DNA from: Sphingobium sp. SCG-1
Lineage (GTDB): Bacteria; Pseudomonadota; Alphaproteobacteria; Sphingomonadales; Sphingomonadaceae
DNA length: 64,000 bases
Assembly (NCBI RefSeq): GCF_002953135.1
Contig: NZ_CP026372.1
Span: 4,059,001 to 4,123,000 of the forward strand
Direction of reading: 5' to 3'
In this document: piece by piece, positions 24,830-33,184 of the stretch
Layout of the letters: the number at the start of each line of letters is the position of its first letter
Position numbering within the stretch: the first letter of the stretch is position 1
Notes under the pieces: generated by a model
What the model saw: the letters and a program-made list of their open reading frames with translations, nothing else
What the model was told of the DNA's origin: nothing
Databases searched by the model: none
Translations under genes and position numbers: made by a program

Positions 24830-27100
24830 TCAATTGAGTTCGACGCCATGCTCCCTGGCCCAAGCATTGAGCGCATCGCGGACATTCGCGGTGCCATTCG
24901 TCAGCAGCTTCGCCATCTCCTCACGCAGCGGCGCCAGGTCCAGCGTGCGGATCATCGCCTTCACTGGGCCAATCGAGGCGGGGGTGATCGACAGCCGCCG
25001 GATACCGAGGCCCAGCAGCGCCATCGCCTCCAACGTGCGGCCGCCCATTTCGCCGCAGACACCGAGCGGCACCTGATGTTCTTCGCACGCCTTCACGATG
25101 CGTGAGAGGAAGCGCAGAATCGCGATGCTCAGCCAGTCGTAGCGCTCGGCAAGCTTGGGATGCGCGCGATCGGCGGCAAACAGGAATTGCGTCAGGTCAT
25201 TAGTCCCGATCGACAGGAAATCGAGGCGCGGCAGCAGAAGGTCCAGCACCTCCGCCAGTGCAGGCACTTCCAGCATCGCGCCGTAGTGAACGACATTCGG
25301 CACGGCCTTGCGCTGGTTCACCAGCCAATCGCGCTGCTTCTCGATCAGCGCGCGGGCCAGGTCGAATTCCCATGGTTCCGAAATCAGCGGGAACATGACG
25401 TACAGAGTCTTGCCCGCCGCCGCCTCCAGCAAAGCGCGCGCCTGCGCCTTCATCAGGCCATCGCGATCCAGCGCCAGACGCAGCGCGCGCCAGCCCATTG
25501 CAGGGTTCTCCTCGGTCTCGCTATCCTGCCGCATGTAGGGCAGCGCCTTGTCGCCGCCAATGTCGACAGTGCGGAAGATCACCGGACGGTCGCCCGCGGC
25601 ATCCAGAACATCCTTGTAGAGGCGCTGCTGCCGTTCGCGCTGCGGCATGGTGGCCGAGACGAGGAACTGGAATTCGGTGCGGAACAGACCGATGCCGTCC
25701 GCCCCGGTGACTTCCAGCGCGGACGCGTCGTCACGAAGGCCCGCGTTGACCATCAGTTCGATCCGCGTCTCATCCTTCGTCACCGAAGGCAAGTCACGTG
25801 CGGCGGCGAACGCGGCACGGCGCTTTTGCGTGAGGTTGAGCTTGTTTTCGAACGCTTCGTCCATGTCCGGACTGGGCCGCACGAACACACGGTTCTCGAT
25901 GACATCCATCAGGATCAGGTCGCCCTCGTTCACCTGATGACGGATGTCCCGGACACGCCCCAGAACGGGAACTCCCATTGCGCGCGCGACGATGATGACG
26001 TGCGCGGTCAGCGATCCTTCCTCCAGGATCACCCCCTTCAACCGGCGGCGGTCATATTCCAGCAACTCGGCTGGCCCAAGATTGCGGGCGATCAATATCG
26101 CGTCCTGCCGCAAGCCCATCTGCGCCGCGGTGCCAAGCTGCCCTGACACGATCCGCAGCAGACGGTTCGCCAGATCCTCCAGATCGTGCATCCGGTCCTG
26201 CAACAGCGGGTCCTGGATTTGTCGCATCCGCATCCGGGTGCGTTGCTGCACGCGCTCGATGGCGGCTTCGGCGGTCAGCCCGCTGTCGATCGCTTCGTTG
26301 ATGCGCCGCGCCCAGCCTTCGTCATAGGCGAACATCTTGTAGGTTTCGAGCACCTCCTGATGCTCGCCATCGACGCCGAACTCCGACGCGCCGGTCATCC
26401 GCTCAATCTGCTCGCGCATTTTGGCGAATGCTGAATAGACTCGCTGCCGCTCCGCCTCGACATCGTCCGCGACCGTATGTTCGATCGTGATGCGTGGCTG
26501 GTGGAACACCGCGTGTCCCCGCGCCATGCCCATGACAAGTTGAAGGCCCGACAGCATGTTCGACCCCGTGCCCGCAACACGATCATCGGTCCGCGTGTCG
26601 TCCACCAGTTCGGCATTAGCGATCAATTCGGAGAGCACCATAGCCACCGTCTGCAAAGCCTCGATCTCGACTTCTTCATAGCGGCGCGGATCGACATGCT
26701 GCACGCACAATACGCCGACCGCCCTTTCCCGTCGGACGATCGGAACGCCTGCGAAGCTATGGAACAATTCCTCACCGGTTTCGGGCAAGTACGTGTAATC
26801 CGGGTGCGCGGCGGCTTCATCGAGGTTCAGCGTCTCGACCTTGCCGGCTATTGTGCCGACAAGCCCCTGCCCCATGGCCAGTTTCGCTACGTGTACAGCT
26901 TCCTGATTGAGGCCGCGCGTCGCGTAGAGTTCAAGCAACCCTTCGCGCAACAGATAGATCGAGCAGACTTCACTCGACAATTCCTCGCCAATAATTTCCA
27001 CGACCTTGTTCAGCTTCTGCTGCGCGGCAGAACGGGACGCCATAAGCTCGTGCAGGCGGCTTAATATCTTTCGAGCGGCAGTGGCGGGCGAGGAGACCAT
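24830..27100 (-). CDS. ptsP: PtsP, nitrogen-PTS enzyme I (EI-Ntr)
   Basis: 756 residues: an N-terminal GAF domain (about 15-165) fused to PTS enzyme I. The phosphorylated His is H367 in EEGSLTAHVIIVARAMG, and the PEP-binding C-terminal barrel carries GIGLFRTEFQFL, FRTVDIGGDKALPY and LSIGTNDLTQFLFAADR. It passes phosphate from PEP to the NPr/EIIA-Ntr system, a regulatory rather than sugar-uptake route. The start is at ATG 27100 with no clear Shine-Dalgarno. In related genomes it often follows lysC; here an aminotransferase and a nitronate monooxygenase lie between. Confidence 0.95.
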   Translation of the reverse strand: MVSSPATAARKILSRLHELMASRSAAQQKLNKVVEIIGEELSSEVCSIYLLREGLLELYATRGLNQEAVHVAKLAMGQGLVGTIAGKVETLNLDEAAAHPDYTYLPETGEELFHSFAGVPIVRRERAVGVLCVQHVDPRRYEEVEIEALQTVAMVLSELIANAELVDDTRTDDRVAGTGSNMLSGLQLVMGMARGHAVFHQPRITIEHTVADDVEAERQRVYSAFAKMREQIERMTGASEFGVDGEHQEVLETYKMFAYDEGWARRINEAIDSGLTAEAAIERVQQRTRMRMRQIQDPLLQDRMHDLEDLANRLLRIVSGQLGTAAQMGLRQDAILIARNLGPAELLEYDRRRLKGVILEEGSLTAHVIIVARAMGVPVLGRVRDIRHQVNEGDLILMDVIENRVFVRPSPDMDEAFENKLNLTQKRRAAFAAARDLPSVTKDETRIELMVNAGLRDDASALEVTGADGIGLFRTEFQFLVSATMPQRERQQRLYKDVLDAAGDRPVIFRTVDIGGDKALPYMRQDSETEENPAMGWRALRLALDRDGLMKAQARALLEAAAGKTLYVMFPLISEPWEFDLARALIEKQRDWLVNQRKAVPNVVHYGAMLEVPALAEVLDLLLPRLDFLSIGTNDLTQFLFAADRAHPKLAERYDWLSIAILRFLSRIVKACEEHQVPLGVCGEMGGRTLEAMALLGLGIRRLSITPASIGPVKAMIRTLDLAPLREEMAKLLTNGTANVRDALNAWAREHGVELN

Positions 27101-27256
27101 ATTCAGTGGCTAACAGAAACGATCGACCGCTTCCAACAACGATATTATCCAAAAGAGCATTGTTGCTGATTTTTATGAACCCGATGGCGGATCGCGCCAC
27201 ACTCTTCGTTGTGGTAGGGCATTACAGGTCAATTCCTTTCAAGGAGACGGCGGCAG

Positions 27257-28423
27257 ATGCATAGTTTGACAATCGAAGCGGCAGAGAAACGGGATCTTCT
27301 GGACCGCGGCTATTCACGCAGGCAGATCGGGCAAGTGGCGGCGCTTCTTGGTGCTGCCGCCTCCGTGACGTCCTTCCGCCCCGCCTTTGCGCAGAGTCAG
27401 GCAGCGCGCGCCGTTGCGGGTGCGGTCCAGATCGGTGCAAACGAATGCTGGACGGGGCCGTTTCCCGTCGCTGCCGAGGCCGCCGCGAAGATCGTGGCGC
27501 AGGGCAATCGCTACGATCCGGGCGATCTGCGTGGCGAGTTCATCAAGACAGTGGCGCAAGTAGAGGGCGTTCCTGCGGAGCATGTCCTGCCCTGGCCCGG
27601 TTCGGGCGATCCGCTCGTCCGCTCTGTCATCGCATTCTGTTCGCCCGAAAAAGGGCTGGTTACGCCCAATCCCACATTCGAAGCGGCATGGCGCGCCGCG
27701 GCATGGCTAAAGGCGCCTCTCGCCAGAGTGCCGATGGCACCGGGTAAGGGCGCCGATGTCAAAGCGATGCTGGCCGCCAATCCCAATGCTGGCCTGTACT
27801 ACATCGTGTCGCCGAACAACCCAACCGGCGTTGTCACGCCGCTTGCCGACCTGGAGTGGCTGGCCAAGAACAAGCCTGCGGATTCAGTGCTGCTGATCGA
27901 CGAAGCTTATCTGCACTTCTCCGAAGCGCCGAGCGCTCTTGCCTTTGCCAAGACGCGCAACGACGTGATCGTGATGCGCACCTTCTCAAAGCTGTTCGGC
28001 ATGGCAGGCATCCGGCTGGGCCTGACGTTTGCCGATCCGGAGCTTCATAAGCGGATGATGCGCTACGACGGTTATCAGGTGACGGGCACCCTCCCCGTGA
28101 CGGCGCTCGCCTGCGGTACGGCCGCCTACACTGCAACAGACGCCATCAAGGCGCGCCGCGCCGAGATGATCGCGGTTCGCGAGGACACCTTTGCGCATCT
28201 GAAGAAGCGCAACATCGCTTATCATGCGGGCAGCGAAGCCAATATGTTCATGCTCGACTGGAAGACGAAGCCCGCCAAGGAGATGCAGGCCGCTCTGCTC
28301 GCGCAGAACGTGCAGATCGGCCGCTCCTGGGAAATCTGGCCTACGGTATCGCGCGTGACGGTCGGTTCTGCTGAGGAGATGTCGAAGTTCAAGGTGGCGC
28401 TGGACAAGGTGCTTATGGCCTGA
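27257..28423 (+). CDS. Exported HisC-like PLP-dependent aminotransferase (Tat signal)
   Basis: 388 residues of the class I/II aminotransferase fold resembling histidinol-phosphate aminotransferase: PSNNPTG-type motif SPNNPTGVVTP, LLIDEAYLHF, and the PLP-lysine motif TFSKLFGMAGIRLG. What is unusual is the N-terminus. YSRRQIGQVAALLGAAASVTSF followed by RPAFAQSQ is a twin-arginine signal with an AxA-type cleavage site near residue 45. The protein is therefore predicted to be exported folded, with its cofactor, to the periplasm. No his genes are adjacent. AAGGAG lies upstream of the ATG. Confidence 0.85.
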   Translation: MHSLTIEAAEKRDLLDRGYSRRQIGQVAALLGAAASVTSFRPAFAQSQAARAVAGAVQIGANECWTGPFPVAAEAAAKIVAQGNRYDPGDLRGEFIKTVAQVEGVPAEHVLPWPGSGDPLVRSVIAFCSPEKGLVTPNPTFEAAWRAAAWLKAPLARVPMAPGKGADVKAMLAANPNAGLYYIVSPNNPTGVVTPLADLEWLAKNKPADSVLLIDEAYLHFSEAPSALAFAKTRNDVIVMRTFSKLFGMAGIRLGLTFADPELHKRMMRYDGYQVTGTLPVTALACGTAAYTATDAIKARRAEMIAVREDTFAHLKKRNIAYHAGSEANMFMLDWKTKPAKEMQAALLAQNVQIGRSWEIWPTVSRVTVGSAEEMSKFKVALDKVLMA

Positions 28424-28455
28424 TCTCAACCCTGCCGCTGGTGGGGAGGTAGAAG

Positions 28456-28493
28456 AAGGGGTGCGCCGCTTGCGAGGAGCGGCGCACCCCTTT
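28456..28493. terminator. Intrinsic terminator between convergent genes
   Basis: AAGGGGTGCGCCGCT (28456-28470) pairs perfectly with AGCGGCGCACCCCTT (28478-28492) around a 7-nt loop. T-rich and A-rich flanks suit termination of both the aminotransferase gene and the convergent nitronate monooxygenase gene. Confidence 0.9.
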
Positions 28494-28537
28494 GTCATAT
28501 GCGAAGGTTTCGGCGATCGGCTTCAGCCGACAGAGGA

Positions 28538-29554
28538 TTAGCCCCTTGCGTCCAGCGCCGCTCCCGCTTGCGCCACGAGCGCCGCGATAATGTCCACAAC
28601 CGGCTCTTCCTGCGTGACCATGCCGACCGACTGGCCCGCCATCAGGCTGCCACCCTCAACATCTCCATCGATCACGGCACGGCGTAGTGCGCCTGCCCAG
28701 TAATGCTCGATCTGGAGTTGCGCTTCCATCATATCGACGGAGCCACCATCCAGTAGGTTGGCGATTTCGCGCTGCTTGACCGTGAAGTTCTCGGTGCCGG
28801 GATTCTTGAGTGCGCGGACGGGGATCACCGGCAGGCGCGGGTCGATCTGCACGCTGGCCACGGCGTCGCGGGCCGAGGCGCGCAGGAATGCCTTCTTGAA
28901 CGCAGGATGCGCAATGCTCTCATGGGCGCAAACGAAGCGCGTGCCGAGTTGCACGCCCGCCGCGCCCATTTCCAAATAGGCGGCGATCGCCTCGCCCCGG
29001 CCTATGCCGCCCGCCACGAACACCGGAAGCTGAGACGCCATTTCGGGCAGTATCTCCTGCGCCAGCACACTGGTCGAGACCGGGCCGATATGGCCGCCCG
29101 CCTCCATACCTTCCACCACCAGCGCATCCACGCCGGAGCGCGCCAGTTTCTTCGCCAGCGCCAGTGCGGGCGCGAAGCAGATCAGCTTGGCGCCTTTTGC
29201 CTTGATCGCTTCGATGCTGCCCTTGGGCGGCAATCCGCCGGCCAGCACGACATGCGTCACATCATGTTTCGCGCACACTTCGATCAAGTCGAACAACTGC
29301 GGGTGCATGGTGATGAGGTTCACACCGAACGGCTTGGAGGTCAGCGCCCTGGTCGCGGCGATTTCCGTGTCGAGCAATTCGGGCGTCATCGCGCCGCACG
29401 CGATCACGCCGAAGCCACCCGCATTGGAAATGGCGGACACGAGATTGCGCTCGCTCACCCAACTCATCGCGCCACACAAGATAGCGACCTCGCAGCCCAG
29501 AAATTCGGTGCCGCGCGCCATCAGGGCGGCGAGTTTGGGGTGATTAGACGCCAT
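28538..29554 (-). CDS. Nitronate monooxygenase (2-nitropropane dioxygenase family)
   Basis: 338 residues of an FMN-binding TIM barrel. Visible motifs are PKGSIEAIKAKGAKLICFAPA, VDALVVEGMEAGGHIG (phosphate and active-site His region), LPVFVAGGIGRGEAIAAYLEMGAAGVQLGTRFV. The family oxidises nitronates such as propionate-3-nitronate; a subgroup (FabK) reduces enoyl-ACP, and sequence alone cannot exclude a related reductase role. The gene sits alone on the minus strand between a strong terminator and a REP-like inverted repeat. Confidence 0.85.
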   Translation of the reverse strand: MASNHPKLAALMARGTEFLGCEVAILCGAMSWVSERNLVSAISNAGGFGVIACGAMTPELLDTEIAATRALTSKPFGVNLITMHPQLFDLIEVCAKHDVTHVVLAGGLPPKGSIEAIKAKGAKLICFAPALALAKKLARSGVDALVVEGMEAGGHIGPVSTSVLAQEILPEMASQLPVFVAGGIGRGEAIAAYLEMGAAGVQLGTRFVCAHESIAHPAFKKAFLRASARDAVASVQIDPRLPVIPVRALKNPGTENFTVKQREIANLLDGGSVDMMEAQLQIEHYWAGALRRAVIDGDVEGGSLMAGQSVGMVTQEEPVVDIIAALVAQAGAALDARG

Positions 29555-29563
29555 TATCTTTTA

Positions 29564-29682
29564 TCCGTTCGTGTCGAGTAGGGATCGAGCCTGTCGAGAG
29601 CCCGTATCGAGACATTCGCGCGGGTCAACCTCTCGATACGCCGTCTGGACAAGCTCGACAGCTATTCCAGCCGAACGGAGAA
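29564..29682. repeat. REP-like long inverted repeat
   Basis: The intergenic region holds an imperfect inverted repeat of about 119 bp. The left arm reads CCGTTCGTGTCGAGTAG then GAGCCTGTCGAGAG and GTATCGAGA. The right arm carries the complement: TCTCGATACGCCGT, AAGCTCGACAGCTATTC and GAACGG. I recall near-identical 'CTCGATACGCCGTCTCGAC...GAACGG' elements dispersed in sphingomonad genomes, so this is probably one copy of a dispersed palindromic element. Only one copy is visible in this window. Confidence 0.7.
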
Positions 29683-29705
29683 GAGATTGTGTTGGCGCAG
29701 ATGCT

Positions 29706-30965
29706 TCAGGCAGCAGGCGCGTCCGCATCCAGGCCATAGGCCGTGTGCAGCACGCGCACCGCCAATTCGGTCTCGTCCTCGTCGATCAGCACACTGACCT
29801 TGATCTCGCTCGTCGAAATTGCCTCGATATTGATGCCGCGATCGGCGAGCGTTCGGAACATCGTTGCCGCGACACCGGCGTGGCTGCGCATACCGACTCC
29901 GACGACGCTGATCTTCGCCACTTCGACATCGGTGATGATGCGGCGGAACCCGATCTTTTCCTTCAAGGATTCCAGAAGGTCCACGCTGCGCACTAAGTCG
30001 GCGCGCGGCACCGTGAAGGTCACGTCGGTTTCGTCCGTGTCCTTGCTGTCATTCTGGATAATCATGTCGACATTGATGCTCGCCTCTGCAAGCGGGCCGA
30101 AGATGTTCGCCACCGCGCCGGGCTTGTCGGGCACGCGCGTCACGATGATCTTCGCTTCGTTCTTGTCGTGCGCGATGCCGGTGATGAGCTGACGTTCCAT
30201 ATCCGATTCCTCTATTTCTTCTTCGCTGACGATCAGCGTACCGGGCAAATCGTCCTGTGTCGGGTCGTCGAAGGAGGAAAGCACCTGAACGCGCACATTT
30301 TCCTTCATCGCAAGGCCGACCGAGCGGGTCTGCAACACTTTCGCGCCGACCGAGGCGAGTTCGAGCATTTCCTCGTACGTTACCATGTTGAGCTTGCGGG
30401 CGCGGGCGACGATACGCGGGTCGGTGGTGTAGACGCCGTCTACGTCAGTGTAGATATCGCAGCGATCGGCCTTGATCGCCGCCGCGACCGCGACCGCCGA
30501 AGTGTCCGATCCGCCACGGCCCAAAGTAGAGACGCGGCCATCGGCCATCTGACCCTGGAAGCCGGGAATCACGGCAACCTGCCCCGCAGCCATCCCGGCG
30601 AGCAGCGGGCCGGTTTCCATGCTTTCCACGCGCGCCTTCGCATGCGCCTCGATCGTGCGGATCGGCAATTGCCAGCCGAGCCAGCTGCGTGCGTCGACGC
30701 CCATGGCCTTGAGCGTCATCGCCAACAGGCCGCTCGTCACTTGCTCACCCGCGGCGACCACGACATCATATTCGGCCGGATCGTAAAGCGCGCTGGCTTC
30801 GCGGCAAAAACCGACGAGCCGGTCCGTCTCGCCCGCCATCGCCGAGACGACGACCGCAACTTCATTGCCCTGTTCGACGACATGCTTCACGCGCGCCGCC
30901 ACGTTGCGAATTCGCTCCATCCCCGCCATCGAGGTGCCGCCGAATTTCATCACGATGCGCGCCAT
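29706..30965 (-). CDS. lysC: Aspartate kinase LysC
   Basis: 419 residues: an amino-acid-kinase domain starting ARIVMKFGGTSMAGMERI, with GRGGSDTSAVAVAAAIKADRCDIYTDVDGVYTTDPRIV, and two C-terminal ACT domains (about 265-410, e.g. TRVPDKPGAVANIFGPLAEASINVDMI). It phosphorylates aspartate, committing carbon to lysine, threonine, methionine and diaminopimelate. The ACT domains imply feedback inhibition. Its start faces ubiG in a divergent arrangement with a 94-bp intergenic region. Confidence 0.96.
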   Translation of the reverse strand: MARIVMKFGGTSMAGMERIRNVAARVKHVVEQGNEVAVVVSAMAGETDRLVGFCREASALYDPAEYDVVVAAGEQVTSGLLAMTLKAMGVDARSWLGWQLPIRTIEAHAKARVESMETGPLLAGMAAGQVAVIPGFQGQMADGRVSTLGRGGSDTSAVAVAAAIKADRCDIYTDVDGVYTTDPRIVARARKLNMVTYEEMLELASVGAKVLQTRSVGLAMKENVRVQVLSSFDDPTQDDLPGTLIVSEEEIEESDMERQLITGIAHDKNEAKIIVTRVPDKPGAVANIFGPLAEASINVDMIIQNDSKDTDETDVTFTVPRADLVRSVDLLESLKEKIGFRRIITDVEVAKISVVGVGMRSHAGVAATMFRTLADRGINIEAISTSEIKVSVLIDEDETELAVRVLHTAYGLDADAPAA

Positions 30966-31059
30966 AAATACTGTCAGCCTTGCCGGTGAGTAAGATTATG
31001 TCGGAACAGGTCCGATAGAGGGTGCAAAAGCGTGGCTCCCTTAGTAAGTTGGAACGATA

Positions 31060-31809
31060 ATGGCAAGCAACCCAGCACCACCCGTCACCACCATCGATCC
31101 CGCAGAGGCCGCCCGCTTCGGCGCAATGGCCGCCGACTGGTGGAACCCCAAGGGCAGCAGCGCGATGCTGCACAAGCTGAATCCGGCGCGGTTGGCGTAT
31201 ATCCGCCGCGCCGTGGACGCGCATTGGCAGGGCGACGCGCGATTGATGCGGCCGCTAACGGGCAAGCGCGCGCTTGACGTCGGCTGCGGCGCGGGATTGC
31301 TGTGCGAGCCGCTGGCGCGCCTTGGCGCTAACGTCACCGGCATCGACGCCGCGCCGGAGAACATCGCCGCCGCGCAGGCCCACGCCGCCGCGCAAGGGCT
31401 AGCGATCGACTATCGCACCGTAGGTGTGGAGGCACTGGACGAGCGTGGCTTCGATCTCGTCACCAGCATGGAAGTGATCGAGCATGTCACCGACCCTGCC
31501 CGCTTCCTGCGCGGCTTGGCCGATGCGATGGCGCCCGATGGCCTGCTGGTGCTGTCCACACCTAATCGCACGGCGTTGTCGCGGCTGGCGATGATAACGC
31601 TGGGTGAGGGGTTGGGGCAGATCCCGCGCGGCACGCATGACTGGAACAAATTCCTGACGCCGGAAGAGATCGAGCCGTTGTTGAACGCGGCGGGTCTGCG
31701 CGTCACGGGCTGGAGCGGGTTAACGCTGAACCCGACGCGGGGTTTTGTGTTGTCGGAAAAGACAACGCTCAACTATTTGCTGACGGCGGAGAAAATCGCC
31801 TCAGCATGA
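31060..31809 (+). CDS. ubiG: UbiG, bifunctional O-methyltransferase of ubiquinone biosynthesis
   Basis: 249 residues, normal for UbiG, which carries out both O-methylations of ubiquinone synthesis. The N-terminus AARFGAMAADWWNPKGSSAMLHKLNPARL is diagnostic, followed by the SAM loop LDVGCGAGLLCEPLARLGANVTGIDA and the late motif IPRGTHDWNKFLTPEEIEPLL. It is divergent from lysC. With ubiE and ubiB in the same window, three ubiquinone genes lie within 32 kb. Confidence 0.96.
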   Translation: MASNPAPPVTTIDPAEAARFGAMAADWWNPKGSSAMLHKLNPARLAYIRRAVDAHWQGDARLMRPLTGKRALDVGCGAGLLCEPLARLGANVTGIDAAPENIAAAQAHAAAQGLAIDYRTVGVEALDERGFDLVTSMEVIEHVTDPARFLRGLADAMAPDGLLVLSTPNRTALSRLAMITLGEGLGQIPRGTHDWNKFLTPEEIEPLLNAAGLRVTGWSGLTLNPTRGFVLSEKTTLNYLLTAEKIASA

Positions 31810-32066
31810 GCTAAGGTCGTTGCTGACTTATATTCGGAAGGTCACGAAAGTCACGCCACGTCACTCCTATGTGGCTCGCCCACGAGGCGGCGCGGGTCGC
31901 GATTATCCACGACCGGGGAGGCGTATGTAAGGACATCCGGCACTTATAGCGGGTGGCTATGGGTGTAGGACAGCATCGGGCATGCACCCGATATCATGGC
32001 CGCTGGGGTGATCCTTCAGCCCATTTTTAAGACGTTAGTATGAAGGTCTGGGTTAACTTTTCACTG

Positions 32067-32080
32067 TTACGGAACCGTAA
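32067..32080. promoter_or_regulatory. Palindrome abutting the PAP2 gene start (possible operator)
   Basis: TTACGG-aa-CCGTAA is a perfect inverted repeat ending at the first base of the ATG of the next gene. It could be a regulator site or a small RNA stem over the start. It occurs once and could be chance. Confidence 0.25.
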
Positions 32081-33177
32081 TGGTCAAGAGTATTCCTCCC
32101 TGGCTGCGGGTCATTCCGCTTTGCATCGTCTTGCTTTACACAGGAATCGTCCTGTCGGTGTGCGATGTCGACCTTGCCAGTTTGGCCACTTTGCTCGCCA
32201 CCTATGGCCGGAGCATGATCTCGGTCTGGCTGGCAACGGGGTTGATTGCGTTGCTTGGAACTATGGTGTGGCGGCATAGCAACGCGTTGCCTGGGTCATC
32301 GTGGAGCATAGGCCATCAGTTCCTGCACACGCGTTGGCGTGACGACCGGCTGATGTCGGTGTGCCTGCCGTTCCTGTGCTTCGTGCCCCTGATTACAGCC
32401 TATAACGTCTTCAAGATGCTGCATCTTCCTTCAGTGGGCTTCTGGGCGGGGCCGCACATCGGAGAATTGGAACGTGCGATGCTCGGCGGATATGATGGCT
32501 GGCAACTCACCTATGCGGTGCTGCCTAGTCCCTGGGCGACGCAGATTATCGATCTCCTTTATCACGGCTGGTTCGCGCCGATGGTTGCAGGCGTGGCGAT
32601 CTGCTCCTTTGCGCATCAGCATTCGCGCCTTGCGTGGCGCTATCTGACCAGTTTCGTGCTGTTGTGGAGCGTTCAGGGCACGCTGGTGGCCTATATGCTG
32701 CCCGCAGCGGGACCAGCGTTGCGCAGCATCATTCTACCGACAGCTTCCCGGTTCGATGCGCTTACCAGCCTGATGGATCATCAGGACCATTTCCTTAAAG
32801 CGCATGGTGCTCCCGGTCTTTACGCAGTGCATTACCAGCATGCTTTAGCGGCTTTGTTCGGGCAGCAGAACATCGTGATCGGTGGCGGCATTTCCGCGAT
32901 GCCCTCCATGCACAATGCCATGGCGGTCCTGTTTGCCTGCGCAGCGTGGAAACTGGGGCGGCGAGCGGGCATCGCCACCACGATCTATGCGCTCATTATC
33001 TGGATCGGCTCGGTGCATCTGGGCTGGCATTACGCACTGGATGGCGGCGTAGCGTGCATAATGACGCTGGCTACTTGGATGATCGTGGGGCGGATTCCGA
33101 GCTTCTTTGAGCGGCGCGCTACCATGGCTCGCGCCAAAAGCATCCAGGCCGGACCGGTGGCTCTTAACCCGGCCTGA
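32080..33177 (+). CDS. PAP2-superfamily integral membrane phosphatase/phosphotransferase (IPC-synthase-like)
   Basis: 365 residues with about eight membrane helices and the catalytic triad of the lipid phosphatase/phosphotransferase superfamily: AMPSMHNA with H278 and GSVHLGWHYALDGG with H317 and D321. This arrangement is that of the PAP2_3 group, which includes Aur1-type inositol-phosphorylceramide synthases. In a sphingolipid-making bacterium a head-group transferase or phosphatase acting on a lipid is attractive, but the substrate cannot be read from the sequence. About 270 nt upstream hold no gene I can see, only a short ATCGGG/CCCGAT hairpin at 31975-31992. Confidence 0.8.
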   Translation: MVKSIPPWLRVIPLCIVLLYTGIVLSVCDVDLASLATLLATYGRSMISVWLATGLIALLGTMVWRHSNALPGSSWSIGHQFLHTRWRDDRLMSVCLPFLCFVPLITAYNVFKMLHLPSVGFWAGPHIGELERAMLGGYDGWQLTYAVLPSPWATQIIDLLYHGWFAPMVAGVAICSFAHQHSRLAWRYLTSFVLLWSVQGTLVAYMLPAAGPALRSIILPTASRFDALTSLMDHQDHFLKAHGAPGLYAVHYQHALAALFGQQNIVIGGGISAMPSMHNAMAVLFACAAWKLGRRAGIATTIYALIIWIGSVHLGWHYALDGGVACIMTLATWMIVGRIPSFFERRATMARAKSIQAGPVALNPA

Positions 33178-33184
33178 GGGGCCA

